Positions 23,728 through 35,354 of a DNA stretch of 64,000 nucleotides are shown one piece after another. Under the pieces are notes generated by a model. That model ran no database searches and was not told where the DNA came from. It saw only the letters and a program-made list of their open reading frames with translations. Source of the stretch: Smallanthus sonchifolius. Lineage: Eukaryota; Streptophyta; Magnoliopsida; Asterales; Asteraceae. Position 1 is the stretch's first letter. Each line of letters begins with the position of its first letter. The stretch covers positions 29,444,350 through 29,508,349 of the forward strand of contig CM042030.1 in the NCBI GenBank assembly GCA_023525975.1, read 5' to 3'. A program made the translations under genes and the position numbers.

Positions 23728-23849
23728 GTACGTTTCCTATAAATATAATAAAAATTTATATCTATTATAAAAGCATGGATAGTATCCATAGTTCTAAAGT
23801 ATAATCATCCTAAATTTCGAGTACGAAATTTCGTAAAGGAGGGGAGATT
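23728..23849 (+). promoter_or_regulatory. E post-gag hairpin and polypurine tract
   Basis: Non-coding. AAATTTCG and CGAAATTT pair around AGTA (23812-23831), then the purine run AAAGGAGGGGAGA (23835-23847), 2 bases before the 3' LTR. Confidence 0.85.
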
Positions 23850-25373
23850 TGTAACACCCAAATTTTCAGGTATATAGAATACTAGAGGGACTAAAAATGT
23901 AATTTAGTGAAAGTATAAAGGGTTAAGTTGTAATAGATTCAAAGTTTAGGGCTAAAAATGAAAAATAGTGAAAATAGACAGATGTAGGACCGACATCTAT
24001 AGAGACAATAGTCCACTATGTAGGGAGCAAGGAAACCCTCGGCAGGTGACACGTGTCAGGTGACTAATCATTGAATTCTGACGCGTGAAGGGTCGATAAC
24101 GGACCGACATGAAGGCCATAACGGTCCGCTATGCCCATTACACGCACTACAGACCGACATCATGATCATAACGATCCGCTATGTATTCACCAAGGCAATT
24201 AAGCCGCCTCAATGGATGTCGGACCGATAACCATATAGATAATGGTCCGGCTTGGACCCGACGGGCAGCCTATAAATAGATGGAGCTTGTGAACATTTTT
24301 AGACCATCCCACACACTCAAATACACTTAGAAACACACATAGCCTCGAGAAGCATGCCCCGAAGCCTGGTTCGCGTTCAGAAGTCCAGTTTCTAGCGTTT
24401 CGACTTCAAAATAGCCGTATATAGTACCGAGGTAAGGTTTCAACAACTTGGTTACTAACCATTAAGCTTTAATTATGTATTATAGATGTTAATTAAGAAA
24501 TATTAGCAGTTAAATATACGTTGAGGTGTTGTCCGAAGTATTTGACATATTATCAATACAGTAAGCAGAAATACTACCCAAGTGAGTTTCTCTGAACTTA
24601 ATGTGTATTGTTACACAATTTTTATTTGAAATAGTCAGCCTACTCCATGTATATATAATGCGTAATAAGTACTTTATACGTTCTGTTGTGGGATGGAACC
24701 TATGGGTGGATTATCTTATCTTACGGGAGTGGGAGGACCCGTAAGGTGGGATAGTTTATTCAGTATATACTGGTGTGGGAGGACCAGTCATAGAAAGGTT
24801 GCCAATTATATATATACCAAAACGCTCACATGCAATGTGGCATGGGGTGGGATGTGGGAATACTGATGATTAAATAACAACCATTTGTGGTAAAGGTCCG
24901 TGAACTCACCAACTTATGTTGACTCAGTTACTTTTTAAGATGTTGTAGGTGGATTTATTAGGGGCATTCCAGGTAGCTAATAGATGTGGATAGTCGTCTG
25001 GTTGGTCAGAGAATTGTGATGGGAGGAGGCATGCTGAGTAGAGATGTCTTGTGGATATGTTGAGTTTCGTAACAGGAATTGACGTTTGTTGGTTTGATTA
25101 GATTGTAATAGAAGTTTGGTCCCTATGTAAAACAGTTTTAGTTATTAATAAATGAGGTTTATGACTTAGCTTCCGCTGTGCGTTTTTGGTATCAACTTCA
25201 CTGTAACTAGAAGATGACCTTTTGACCAATATGTAGTTATCTGACGAACGTAATGTTCTGTCTAGGAAATGACGGTGTATAAGTCTATTCTAGACCCATC
25301 GTTCTTTCCTGGGAAGATATCTGTTGGAGGTACTACTCTGGTGAGACGAATGTCCTGTGTTACGGGTGTGACA
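23850..25373 (+). repeat. Element E 3' LTR (1524 bp)
   Basis: Starts TGTAACACCC and ends GGTGTGACA. GGACCG-type inverted repeats fill about 23975-24255, ending right before a TATA box (24271-24278). Later come AAGTGAGTTT (about 24581), two hairpins with 10-base loops (24721-24744, 24769-24788), TGAACTCACC with hairpin CAAC/GTTG (24910-24921), and a possible acceptor TTGTAG (24948). Confidence 0.92.
24271..24278 (+). promoter_or_regulatory. TATA box of element E LTR
   Basis: TATAAATA followed about 30 bases later by an A/C-rich stretch typical of plant transcription starts. Palindromic units lie immediately upstream. Confidence 0.7.
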
Positions 25374-25912
25374 TAAACCATTCCAGCTCCCTTGTGAGAA
25401 ATTGCATACGCTGATATTATTTTCTAGAACCTAATCGAATCAGTTTAACCTACATACTGATTAAACAGATGAAATGTCAGTTAGAATCTTTTGTTCTAGA
25501 AAGACCTGAATACATCAAGGCATTGACTCGTTGCGATGAACATTCAATTTCTAATTTTTAATTAACACATGATCATATCATTAAACCATCTGACTTATCT
25601 TTATAGAACCGTTGCTAGTTTTCTTTCAGGTTCCATCATGTTTTGGTCATTCGTGCGTTAAAACACGTAGATGAATAAAGAGCATGTGCCCAAATACCTT
25701 CAGAATTCATGTGCACTAAGGCACCTTCGCCTTTTTATTACCAATGGTGATTTTCATACAGTTTCAATTTGATGAAAGTAATCACATAATGAAATTTTTC
25801 AATATCTAATCCGTTATTTTTACCTTGATGTGTGAGTTGTTCATTTGGTTTGTGAAAACTCGTTATTTTAATTCACGTCAATCAGATAATATTTTAATGA
25901 CTTGTAAGGCCC
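25374..25912 (+). other. Element F interior, resumed
   Basis: Begins with the second TAAAC target copy and continues the non-coding sequence interrupted by E. No coding signal seen. It ends at the 3' LTR of D; TGACT (25908-25912) would be one target copy of D, the other lost. Confidence 0.55.
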
Positions 25913-27833
25913 CTTCCCGGGTAACCTCACTTGTTGGATTTACTCATAAACATAGTCGTAATTACTGAACTTAAATTTAAAACATTCGAATTCAATCATT
26001 ACATAACATGACATAACATGACAGCGGAAGTCTTAACAATTAAAAACATAACATTGTCTTAACACATATACTAAAGTAGGATGCCAGTCTCGTTCCGGGT
26101 AACCTTCACGCCATCGCACGACCCTTTCTTCCTTTACCTGAAATGTATACTAAAAGTCAGCTAACGCTGGTGAGTTCTAGTTGAAAGACAATCATACATA
26201 ATATTTATCTTATCCTGAGTATTATATATATATATATATATAATATACTTAACATTCGAGCCTTTACATATTCTTTGCTTTACTATTCTCACATAACATT
26301 CATACTGAGTACATACATATGCACATACATACTTACTTGGGGAGAACATTCATTTGGCCATAAACATAAGGGTGATCAACCCATCATACTTGTCGCGAAT
26401 GTCACAAAGACATCGCAGTGAGAGCTACCGTCGTCGCCCTTTTCAAAAACCGTCCGGCTCTAGAAAACCATCCGTCGATACATAAATACGTCCGACAACC
26501 TTTGTCCGTCCGCTCTTAACCCGTTCTACCGTCGTAGTTCGGTGATTCGTCCGTTTGCCCTGGAGCATCTGTTTCCCACGTGGCTATTATGTATGCAACC
26601 ATTCTACCTGTAATAAGGCATTTTGCTTCGACCGTCCATGAGTACCTTTCTTATACGTCCTAGCTTACAAAGGAACGTTTATTTTCATCCCGGTTGCAAA
26701 ATAGTCACGTGGTCGTCCGTCTACCGAAGTAGCCATTTTCATAGAAGCATTCATAACGTTTATATACATTCATAACATGCAATATATATATAATATAAAG
26801 CAAGACTTCACTTATTTACGTTATGTCATTCTTTCATTCATTCTTTATAATCATACGTTTCATTCTTTGTTCATAATTCATTTTCGTATATAGGTGTATA
26901 TATATTTGTATACCACGTATGATCACACTGACATTCATAGCATTTATTCATTTAGTGTATACACTTCAGCCCCAAAACATTTAAATTGATTTGCACATAA
27001 CATAGAAGGGGGCATATAGAACTCACCTGATAGCTAGTCTTGGTTGTCCTAAACAAAGGTCCAACAACGTCACGTACGATCTGAATTAGGTAGTTAAATA
27101 CACCTTAGACCTAATCCTGACTCTAACGGTTTAATCATTCCAAACATACTGACTTTACTTAACTAGCCTGCTGCCTGCACACTTAGTAAGTGCGCAAGGC
27201 CTTGCTCATGCGTACTTGACAAGTGCGCAGAGCATTCTTCTTGCGTACTTGGTAAGTACGTAGGATCTTCCTCTCGCGTACTTGGTAAGTACGCAGGACG
27301 TCCTTCTTGCATACTTGATAACTACGTAATACCTGTTTCCTGGACAAAAATCCGAAATTCTTGCATGTTAACCCGATCATGCCTATCTTACAATTTTCTT
27401 TGATCAAGACCTACGGTTTTCATTCTAGATGCTAGTTCTAAGCTTATTATCAGGTTTCATCCATAAAAACGTCTCCTATTTAGCTAAAACTTGAGAAACC
27501 TCAAAACGAACAAAAACTCAGCTTATGGTCGAATCGTTACCTGGATTGGAATTCTGATTCAGAGGTTTTGCTCACGAGCGCAGCAGTAACATGCTCCTTC
27601 AATCTCGTGTCGATCCGTCGACTTTATCTCTCTAGACCCGAGCTTCCCTTTCTCTCTCTAGAGTGATGAAATGAGGTTGAAATGGCGAGGTGGGCTGCCT
27701 TGCCCCTTATATACCTGGGCTTCCATCGGCCCGTTGGAGCCGAGCCTAAGCCCATCTGTTTTTCTTTTGTTTTATGACGATTAAGTCACTATCCTTTTAT
27801 TATTTACTTATTTATTATTTTTGGGATGTTACA
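25913..27833 (-). repeat. Element D 3' LTR (1921 bp)
   Basis: Minus strand starts TGTAACATCCC at 27833 and ends GGGGCCTTACA. TATA-like TATATAA at 27713-27707. Palindrome array TGCGTACTT/AAGTACGCA at about 27335-27173. AGAACTCACC (27018-27027) and GGTGAGTTCT (26169-26178) face each other. A (TA)n run is near 26226-26245 and CCGTCCG-rich sequence at 26440-26640. At 25913 it is followed by unrelated DNA, not a primer site, which marks it as the 3' LTR. Confidence 0.92.
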
Positions 27834-27887
27834 AGTCTACCCTCCTTAAAGAGGTTTCGTCCTCGAAACCGCTTATACGTTAAACAA
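27834..27887 (-). promoter_or_regulatory. D polypurine tract and hairpin
   Basis: Minus strand: GGTTTCG-AGGA-CGAAACC (27870-27853), then AAGGAGGGTAG (27847-27837), ending 3 bases before the LTR start. Same as in B. Confidence 0.85.
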
Positions 27888-28434
27888 TTAAGGGTATAGT
27901 CCCCTCATCTCGTCTTCTTTTTCCCATGTAGCTTCTGACCCTTTTCTGTGCTTCCATTGTACTTTAACTAAATGGATCGACTTATTGCGTAGTCGTTTCT
28001 CAGCTCGGTCAAGAATGGCTATCGGTTCCTCTACATAATTTAGACTGTTATCCACTTCGATCTCGTCGTAAGGTATGTGAGTTGTGTCGTCAGCTAGGCA
28101 CTAGCGTAAGTGTGACACGTGGAACGTAGGGTGTTTTCCACTAAGCTCAACGGGTAGGTCGAGTCTGTAAGCAACTTGACCCACTCTCGCTAAAATCTTG
28201 AAAGGTCCGACAAACCTTGGACTTAGTTTGCCACGTTTTCTGAATCGAATAATTCCTTTCCATGGTGATACCTTTAACAGTAATATGTCCCCCACTTGAA
28301 ACTCTAAATCCCTTCTTCTCTTATCCGTGTATGATTTCTGTCTGTCTTTTGCGGCCTTCATTCGATTCTTGATTTGATCAAACTTCTCGGAAGTAGCTTT
28401 GACCACTTCGAGACTTGCAAAATCCTTTTGTCCA
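27888..28434 (-). pseudogene. Element D integrase C-terminus and chromodomain
   Basis: Integrase tail with FQVGDILLLKVSPWKG and LSPRFVGPFKILARVGQVAY, then HPTFHVSHLR. A TAG follows in place of the usual Lys, and the frame continues through a chromodomain-like end (VKVQWKHRKGSEATWEKED), stopping at 27888. Chromodomains of this group are thought to steer integration to marked chromatin. Sequence 28407-28434 joins in frame to 51615 once A2 is removed. One nonsense change is visible. Confidence 0.88.
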
Positions 28435-28439
28435 ATTTC

Positions 28440-31400
28440 TGTAACATTTCTGATTTTTAGTATCCGTATTTCAATTCAATGTAATGCATTTCAAACCCAA
28501 TTCTAGTGTACTGTTTTGTTCTATTCGTACCATTAATTAAATACTATATTTCAATACAAATCCGCAAATTTTACTCGGTTATAACCTACTAAAACACTAC
28601 ATAAGTATCGATTTATACAAATATGTCAAAGACTGAAGTTTCAAGGTCTGATGTTGAAAAGTAACAAGAAACCCTAGCAGGCACGGTCGCGCCTTGTTCT
28701 GGAACGGCCGCGCCAAGTGCTTTGGCACGGTCGCGCGACTTGCTTTGGAACGGTCGCGCCGCATATGGGCACGGTCGCGCCTAGTACCAGTTGAAACGTA
28801 AATACGGTTTTAAACGCGAGATCGTTGAGTTTTCGTAACCGGTATTCACTTCATTATCATTAACAAGAATAATAAGGCTATCAGTTACAACAATTAACTC
28901 AGTATAATTCGATTAGCCTCAAAACCGTCAAAACAATTTACGAAACCACGATTCTTCCTTTTCAATCCAAATTCTCTCAAGCAAACTCTCCATACGTATC
29001 ACTCGATCCTCTCTAAAGTTTCTGGACACGTTGGTGTAGCCGGAGTTGCAGCATAGAGCACGGGAAAATCAAACCGCTGACGCTGGAACTCTCCTCTACC
29101 ATTCTCTATCAATTCGCTACTCTTCCAGGAAATTGAAACCTTTTTCTCAATCGTTTCAGTTCATAGATCAAAAGCTCCAACTTAATTGGGGCTTACAATA
29201 TGAAAATTGTCACGAACCCGAATCTATATTTCGTTCAAAAATAATTTAATCGAATCGAATCTTAGACACGCTTTAAATACAATTAATCTATACAAAAAGA
29301 TTCGTGATGATCTAATGGGTGAAAGCCCCATGAATTCCAACATTTACAATATAAGAATTAGTCAAATTGAATCTGTTTTGGAACAGACACGGTCGCGCTA
29401 ATCATATAGCGCGGTCGTGCTTCATTAGACACGGTCGCGCCAAATACCAGCGCGGTCGTGCCTCACACACTCAGACCCAGTCATGCCCCTGGCTAGACTT
29501 GGTCATTCCTCAAAACCCTAGACACGGTCGTGCCTAGCCCAAGACACGATCGTGCCTAGTGAACAGCCCAATTATACATTCTGTTTGTGTAGGTCCCGGG
29601 AGCCTCGTCGCGCAGCGGAAATAACACGATCTGTTCTGTGATTTGTGTGGGAACAAAGAAACGAAGCAGATAAACACGAACAAAGATAAAAGACGATGAA
29701 ACGAAACGTAATCCATAACAAAGAAGTCATCCCGTATTACAGACTACATACCGAAGAACACACATCTCTCATCTAAGCTCACGGTCCAGGGGTCGGGAGA
29801 GCTCTTCCCGACCCAGACATCTCTCAACCTGTTCCAGAGTTCCACCTACAAATGAAGACAAGTCTTCTATTTATAGGCAAAGGAACACTTCCTGCGTATT
29901 TGACAAGTACGCAAGGCAAAAGCCTTGCGTACTTACTAAGTACGCATGGTTTGGTCATGCGTACTTGACAAGTACGCAAGGCAAAAGCCTTGCGTACTTA
30001 CTAAGTACGCAGGACCAAACTAGTGTGCGGGCTAAGTACTCAGGAACACCCTCCTACGTACTAGCCACGTACACCGATACATAGAATTTAATCTATAGTT
30101 ACAAAACATGCTTCTACAGTTTGATCAACACGGTCGCGTCCCTGACAAGCACGGTCGCGCCCGTGGTCCTAGCACGATCGTGCCTTGTTCTAGGCACGGT
30201 CGTGTGTGAGAAAAATCTTAGCAGAATAATTATTTCCATAAATTAAAAACAATAAGTATTTCAAATTAATTTTTAAATAAAAATAATTGATTTTATAAAA
30301 TAAATAAACAGAAAATAATTATTTAAAACTTACAAAATTAAATTCATATTTAAACCCTACACTTAAATATTATTTACACCAATTACTTAAACATCTTTAT
30401 GAAAATAAAATAAAGACATTTATAATTATTTTAAGACATCTAATACAACTAAATGACTAAGTTACAAATAAATAAATAAGGTAACGATTATTTATTTAAT
30501 CTACATTTAAACAAAAATCATTTAGTTAGGTACCTCTAATACTTAACTTATTTTTATAAATAATAATTTTGTTTTATTAGTTATTCCAAACTCAAACCCT
30601 AATTTATACAACACTATTCAAGTACAAACCACAAGCTTTACACACACAACCAATTCAATCCTAGACTTAAATAGAGAATATTGAACATACTATTAATCCT
30701 ATATACACTCCACACTAGGTTAACGTTGTGCATTACAAGGATCTCAATTCTAGCTAGTATTTCGTGTTAGCTACGCCTTCAAACCAAGTGAGTAATACAT
30801 AGCCCCTTTTACTCTTTTACACTTTTTGGGGTGGAACATGAACAACATACAACACTATTACTTACACTTACACAAACTACAGAAGTACAAATCCGCTTTA
30901 CATTCATGTGTGCAATTTGTGCTTTATGCCCGAGTGCTAGTTGTGCTAACTTTTGTATGCGATTATGTGCAATCATTAACTATTCAAGCCGACGGTAAAC
31001 AATGATAGATCTATTGAGTCTGACAAAGCCACCCAGGTAGGGTGATTGTTACCGACAACACAATTTTTGCATGCTAGTTACAAAGGTTTGATTGTACTTG
31101 GTTACACAATAGTTGGTCCCCATAAATGCCTTATTTTATCATGATATGTAAGGATTTGTTTATTTACAAACTATATGCTATCTATATACAAACCTGTGTA
31201 TGCTCACCAACTTTTTAGTTGACCTTATTTTATTCATGTTTCAGGTACTAATGTGTGATTTGATCAAGATTTGCTACACATAGGCTTTGGGACTTAGTTA
31301 ATTTGAATAAAGGATTTTATGTATCTCAATTATGTTCTTTCTTAGATTTGGTTGTGTTTGGATTATTTGAAATGAAATTGATGTTTAATATATTACAATT

Positions 31401-31472
31401 TAGTCAACATTGTGCTCATGAACAGTCTACATGTCTTGCCCCGATGATTCCGCAGTCGGTTGGGGTGTGACA
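28440..31472 (+). repeat. Element A2 5' LTR, with inserted solo LTR
   Basis: Starts TGTAACATTTC and ends GGGGTGTGACA. GCACGGTCGCGCC-type palindrome arrays at 28680-28792, about 29388-29570 and 30126-30210; the last includes the perfect 12-base palindrome GCACGATCGTGC at 30172-30183. AAGTGAGT at 30787, CCCC/GGGG pair after it, then CAAC/GTTG hairpin (31208-31221) and TTTCAG (31244). J is inserted at 29588. Confidence 0.92.
29588..30118 (-). mobile_element. Copia-type solo LTR J (531 bp)
   Basis: Absent from the 3' LTR of A2 and flanked by GTTTG (29583-29587 and 30119-30123). Minus strand starts TGTAGAAGCATG and ends GGGACCTACA, the same end as the copia LTR at 17681. TATA box TATAAATA at 29875-29868. 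Upstream of it (about 30055-29890) lie palindromes TGCGTACTT/AAGTACGCA. No interior is present, so this is a solo LTR left by LTR-LTR recombination, or a very small element. Confidence 0.9.
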
Positions 31473-32178
31473 GATTGGTATCAGAGCCTTGGTTATAGGG
31501 ACTTAGGTTATTAGACACCTTGACCTAGACTATAACTTTAGGACACCCACTTATGCCATGCTTCATGTTTACGTGATTATGTGTTACATGTTATGTGTTA
31601 CATGCTTACTATGATTAGTTATTATTTTATTTTTTATGCTTTACTTATTAAAAATTCATGACTTATTAGACTATACTTAAATGATAAATTAAATAAAACA
31701 ATATCTCTACCCTTACCCTAAACCTCATAACCTTCTTGCCTACTTCTTTATCATTATCATTTTAGCATGTGGAAAATTCATGGAACTAAAGCTATAAAAA
31801 TCTTTTTATACCCTCGTTAAGGTTTTTAAACTTTGTTAATTATTCGAGGACACGTGCAATCTGGAAGGGTGACACATGTATTCTGGGTTTTTCTGTCTAG
31901 GAAAGCATTTCGCATAAATCCCAATCAACCGAGGGACCCGTATGCTTTCCTGGGAATTCCCGGGATGAGTGTTTACTTATAGACTAAAGCATGTCTCCTT
32001 GAAAATTATATGAGTTTAATTAACCTTAATGTGTCATAGTATTCAAGTGATTTAATCACTATTTGAGTACAATCCAAACTATGATTGACTATTTTATTTC
32101 ATTATCTTGACCTTTTGTTAAATCCAAGCAATTCTCATAAGTTCTTACATATTTTCTTGTGTTGTGCAAATCTGTAGA
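31473..32178 (+). promoter_or_regulatory. A2 primer-binding site and leader
   Basis: TGGTATCAGAGC at 31476-31487, 3 bases after the LTR. The leader is non-coding, matches those of A1 and G and includes GGGAATTCCCGGGA near 31960. Confidence 0.9.
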
Positions 32179-32433
32179 ATGCCTCCCCGTCGTGCTCCCG
32201 TGGCCAACACCAACACTGACATCGCTACCATCCTTGCACAAATCATAACTCAACTCACCCAAGCCAATGGTGCCGCCAATGGTAACCATGGGGCAAATGG
32301 TGGAAATGGTGGTGCCAACCCATCTCAATGCACCTTCAAGCATTTCAACTCATGTAATCCCCTCAAGTTTTATGGTACTGAAGGAGCTACGAGACTTCTT
32401 CAATGGTTTGAAAGTATTGAGAATACCTTTCTC
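32179..32433 (+). pseudogene. gag of element A2, N-terminal fragment
   Basis: Starts MPPRRAPVANTNTD, then Asn/Gly-rich tract, CTFKHFNSCNPLKFYGTEGA and LLQWFESIENTF. It is cut after about 85 residues by element G. The gag remainder, zinc knuckles and most of the protease are not found on the other side (46153), so they were deleted. Confidence 0.9.
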
Positions 32434-32838
32434 TGTCACACCCCAACCGACGGTGGAAACGTCAGGGCGGGACATGTAGACTGTTCATAAGCTCATGGTT
32501 TACTAAAGTTGTGATAATTAAACAATAACTTTCGTTTCATAGCTCAAGTAATCAAGTACAACTCTTACAAGAATAAAAAATACATGAATAACTTTGTTAA
32601 ATTTAAAACTAGGTCCTCAATCCTAAGTGAAGCGACTTGAAATCTTAACTCAAACACTGTACCTGAAACATGATAAAATGAGAGGGTCAACTATAAATAG
32701 TTGGTGAGCATACATAGGTTTTGACACCACAAATAAAGTTCAAAGGTTTTGGGTAAAATTCATATGATGCATGGTTTATAAAGCATTTATGGAGAATCTA
32801 AGTTAAGCTAGATGCACAAATGAAACTTTGTAATTGAA

Positions 32839-32992
32839 GGGCATAACAACACATGTTATCCTAATGTAGGGCATAGCAACACATGTTATCCTGATGTAAA
32901 TGTAGGGCATAACAACACATGTTATCCTAATGTAGGGCATAACAACACATGTTATCCTAATGTAGGGCCTAACAACACATGTTAGCCTGACG
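32839..32992 (-). repeat. Palindrome array in G 3' LTR (5 units)
   Basis: About 30-bp units GGGCATAACA-ACACA-TGTTATCC. The unit at about 32966-32988 has CTAACA paired with TGTTAG, a compensating change of both arms. The 5' LTR has six units (about 44246-44426). Confidence 0.85.
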
Positions 32993-33974
32993 TAATGTAT
33001 TTGTGTTTGCACGTGTATACCATGTATATGTAGCCTTAACAATTAGCATTCACGCATAAAGCACAAATAAACGCATATGATAATATAGTAGAATTGTACG
33101 TGTGTAATTGCAGTTAGTATTTGAATGTAATCATGTTTCACCCCAAATATGTAAATAAGAAAAAAGGGGCTATGTAAACTCACATTGAATCAATTGTGTA
33201 GATAACGCGAGCAATAGGTCTCACCGGTGATTTTGCAAATCACAGAGTTAACCTAGAGTAATTGTATGAATTTGAATTAATAATATGCACGAAGTCTAAG
33301 GTATGGTCTAGGGTTTCAACGGGTTTGAGTGTAGGGATTTGGACTAAGGGTTGATGTTATTCCATATAAAGGATGTGTGTAAGCTTGTACTTGTATTTGA
33401 TTAGGAATTTAATATAAAATGTAAGTTCTAAGTATATGTGATTTTAATAATAAAATAACAATTGACTTAGGGTTTTATTTAAATAATTACATAAATTATT
33501 TAAACCTTAAATGAATTATTAATGTAAAATAATAATTTAATTTAAATAACTAACTTCTTTTTATTTATTTAATTCTTAAAAAGAAATGGTATGTTCTCAA
33601 AAATATAAAAGTGTAAATATATGTGTATTAATATACATTTAGAAAGGTTATACTCATTTAAATACATTTTAAAATCCTAATTATGTAACATGATTTATTG
33701 TAAAAAAATATTTTATGAATCTTTACGTTAAGGAGAAGTGCATTTTATAAAATCTTAACGAAGTTTTATAAAATGGGTATTTGTTTTGTAATTTAGTAGT
33801 TTAAAATAAACTTTTAAATTGTTTCTATATTGGAAAATGGGGTTTTAAACCATTTAAAGTGTAAAAATAGGTGATTTATGTTTAAAATTGTAAATTACTT
33901 TATTTTTTAGTTCCAAATGGTATAGGTTTTATAAAATAAATTTTATAAGTTAATTGTTGTTGTTAAAACTGTCC

Positions 33975-34215
33975 AAAAAAAAGAATGTAGACCACCCGGT
34001 TCGAACCCGGGTGGTTTCTATGCGTGTGACATGAATTACCACTGGTCCCAAGGCACCACATGTGATATTAGACCTGATCCGAACTATCTTAACATGGTGC
34101 TGAAATGGGGCTGGGTCTAGGTTTATGGTTTGCGCAAAAAGGAGCCGGGTTGTTGGTTTCGAACCCACGCCATCGAGTCCAGCGGGGCAGTGACTTATTC
34201 GGCTGGGCTCGATGG
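33975..34215 (-). other. Two tRNA-like T-arm/oligo-T units in G 3' LTR
   Basis: On the minus strand (the sense strand of G) two hairpins resemble tRNA T-arms and the Pol III B box GGTTCGAAnCC. The first has stem GTGGG and loop TTCGAAA (34168-34152), followed by TTTTT (34140-34136). The second is CCACCCGG-GTTCGAA-CCGGGTGG (34014-33992), followed by T8 (33982-33975). The 5' LTR has the same pair (45605-45589 and 45451-45429), there with a perfect 5-bp first stem. No full cloverleaf or good A box was found, so not called as tRNA genes. Confidence 0.45.
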
Positions 34216-35354
34216 TTTCGCTGGTCTATTATGAATCCACTTAAACGTATACGATTTTTTAAATAAGAGAAACTCACGTAAAACTGTTTAAGAACCCTAA
34301 CTGTGATTGGGTTTGATACACTCTGCCATGTGAGATTGGTAGAGGGCTATTGCTTAACGTGAAGATACGAAACTACTAACACAAAAAGTACCTGATTCGC
34401 TGGAGTATTGGAAGCAAACGACACAGTCAAAAGAACTGATGTTCTTGGCGCTTGATCGGAAATCAGGGATGAAATGAGAATCGATTTGTAGGTCCAGATT
34501 TCAGAACTATAAGAACAGATCTGCGGAGAAATCCATCAAACAGTTCAACCGAAACTAGTAGTTTCGATACTGTAATTTCGATTGACAGCATCAGTCTCAA
34601 AATTATACCCAACACGATTGAATGCTCAGAGAGTTTGTATTATATTATACGATTGTGTGGGTGTGAATTCCATCGTCCAATTCCACTTTAATTATAGGAT
34701 TCGACTACGGGTTTGACCGTGACAACTCTTTGACGGATTTACTCGTTAATTAGGCCGATTGGGGATGAATTGAGTCATAAATCAGGTCTGGGTTCATGAT
34801 AGGCTTGATTATGCGTGATTTGCAGACGCTAATTGCGTATGATTTCGTGATTGAGAACAAGATTGAACGCGGTTTGACCTTGCGGGGTCAAACTGTTTGA
34901 ATTTTGAATTATGGCCACGAATTAGATTAAATTAACGTGTTGAATGGATTTGAAACTGATCGGGAATTATTCAAGTCTACGAGGCAAGTCCATTGCATTC
35001 GGGTTTGATTGAAATAAATGCAAATTTGTAAGAAATTCATGTCTGTTTGACTTTAGAAAGTCAAAGGGGGCTGGTTAGGGTTCAAATCATTGAATAGATT
35101 TAATCTAAGGTGAAATGGTTCAAGTGCAAGGGTTATGGAGGGTTCAAGACAATGAGAGAGGGTTCAAATGAAATAATTGGGGTTCAAGACCAATTTGTTT
35201 TTGATTTAAATTCTATTTCATTTATTTATAACAATTATAAAAAAAAATATCTAATGATTTAAGTGACGAAAAGTGCTTGAATAAATATATGATCTAAATG
35301 TAGTGTTATTATTGGGATAAAGTAAAATAGAGCCGGAAAATCATGGATGTTACA

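Larger units (their letters stand above)
22503..25373 (+). mobile_element. Gag-only gypsy element E with 5' deletion
   Basis: Flanked by TAAAC at 22498-22502 and 25374-25378. Order: first 368 bp of the 5' LTR (22503-22870), fused to gag (22864-23727), post-gag hairpin and polypurine tract (23835-23847), complete 3' LTR (23850-25373). The rest of the 5' LTR, primer site and leader are deleted. No pol follows gag, so this is a second gag-only element, of a family unrelated in LTR sequence to B. The intact target duplication shows the deletion came after, or during, integration. Confidence 0.92.
32434..35354 (-). repeat. Element G 3' LTR (2921 bp)
   Basis: Minus strand starts TGTAACATCCATG (35354) and ends GGGGTGTGACA. 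It contains five GGCATAACA/TGTTATCC palindromes (32839-32992), hairpin CAACTAT/ATAGTTG (32688-32703), two T-arm-like hairpins (33992-34014, 34152-34168) and long AT-rich stretches. Confidence 0.9.

Noticed and set aside
26226..26245. (TA)n as an independent microsatellite locus (also 38220, 41544, 56271, 56826)
   Set aside because: It is part of the C/D LTR and recurs at the same LTR position in each copy.
33975..34215. tRNA genes in G LTR
   Set aside because: Only T-arm-like hairpins and oligo-T are present; no proper D arm, anticodon arm or A box.
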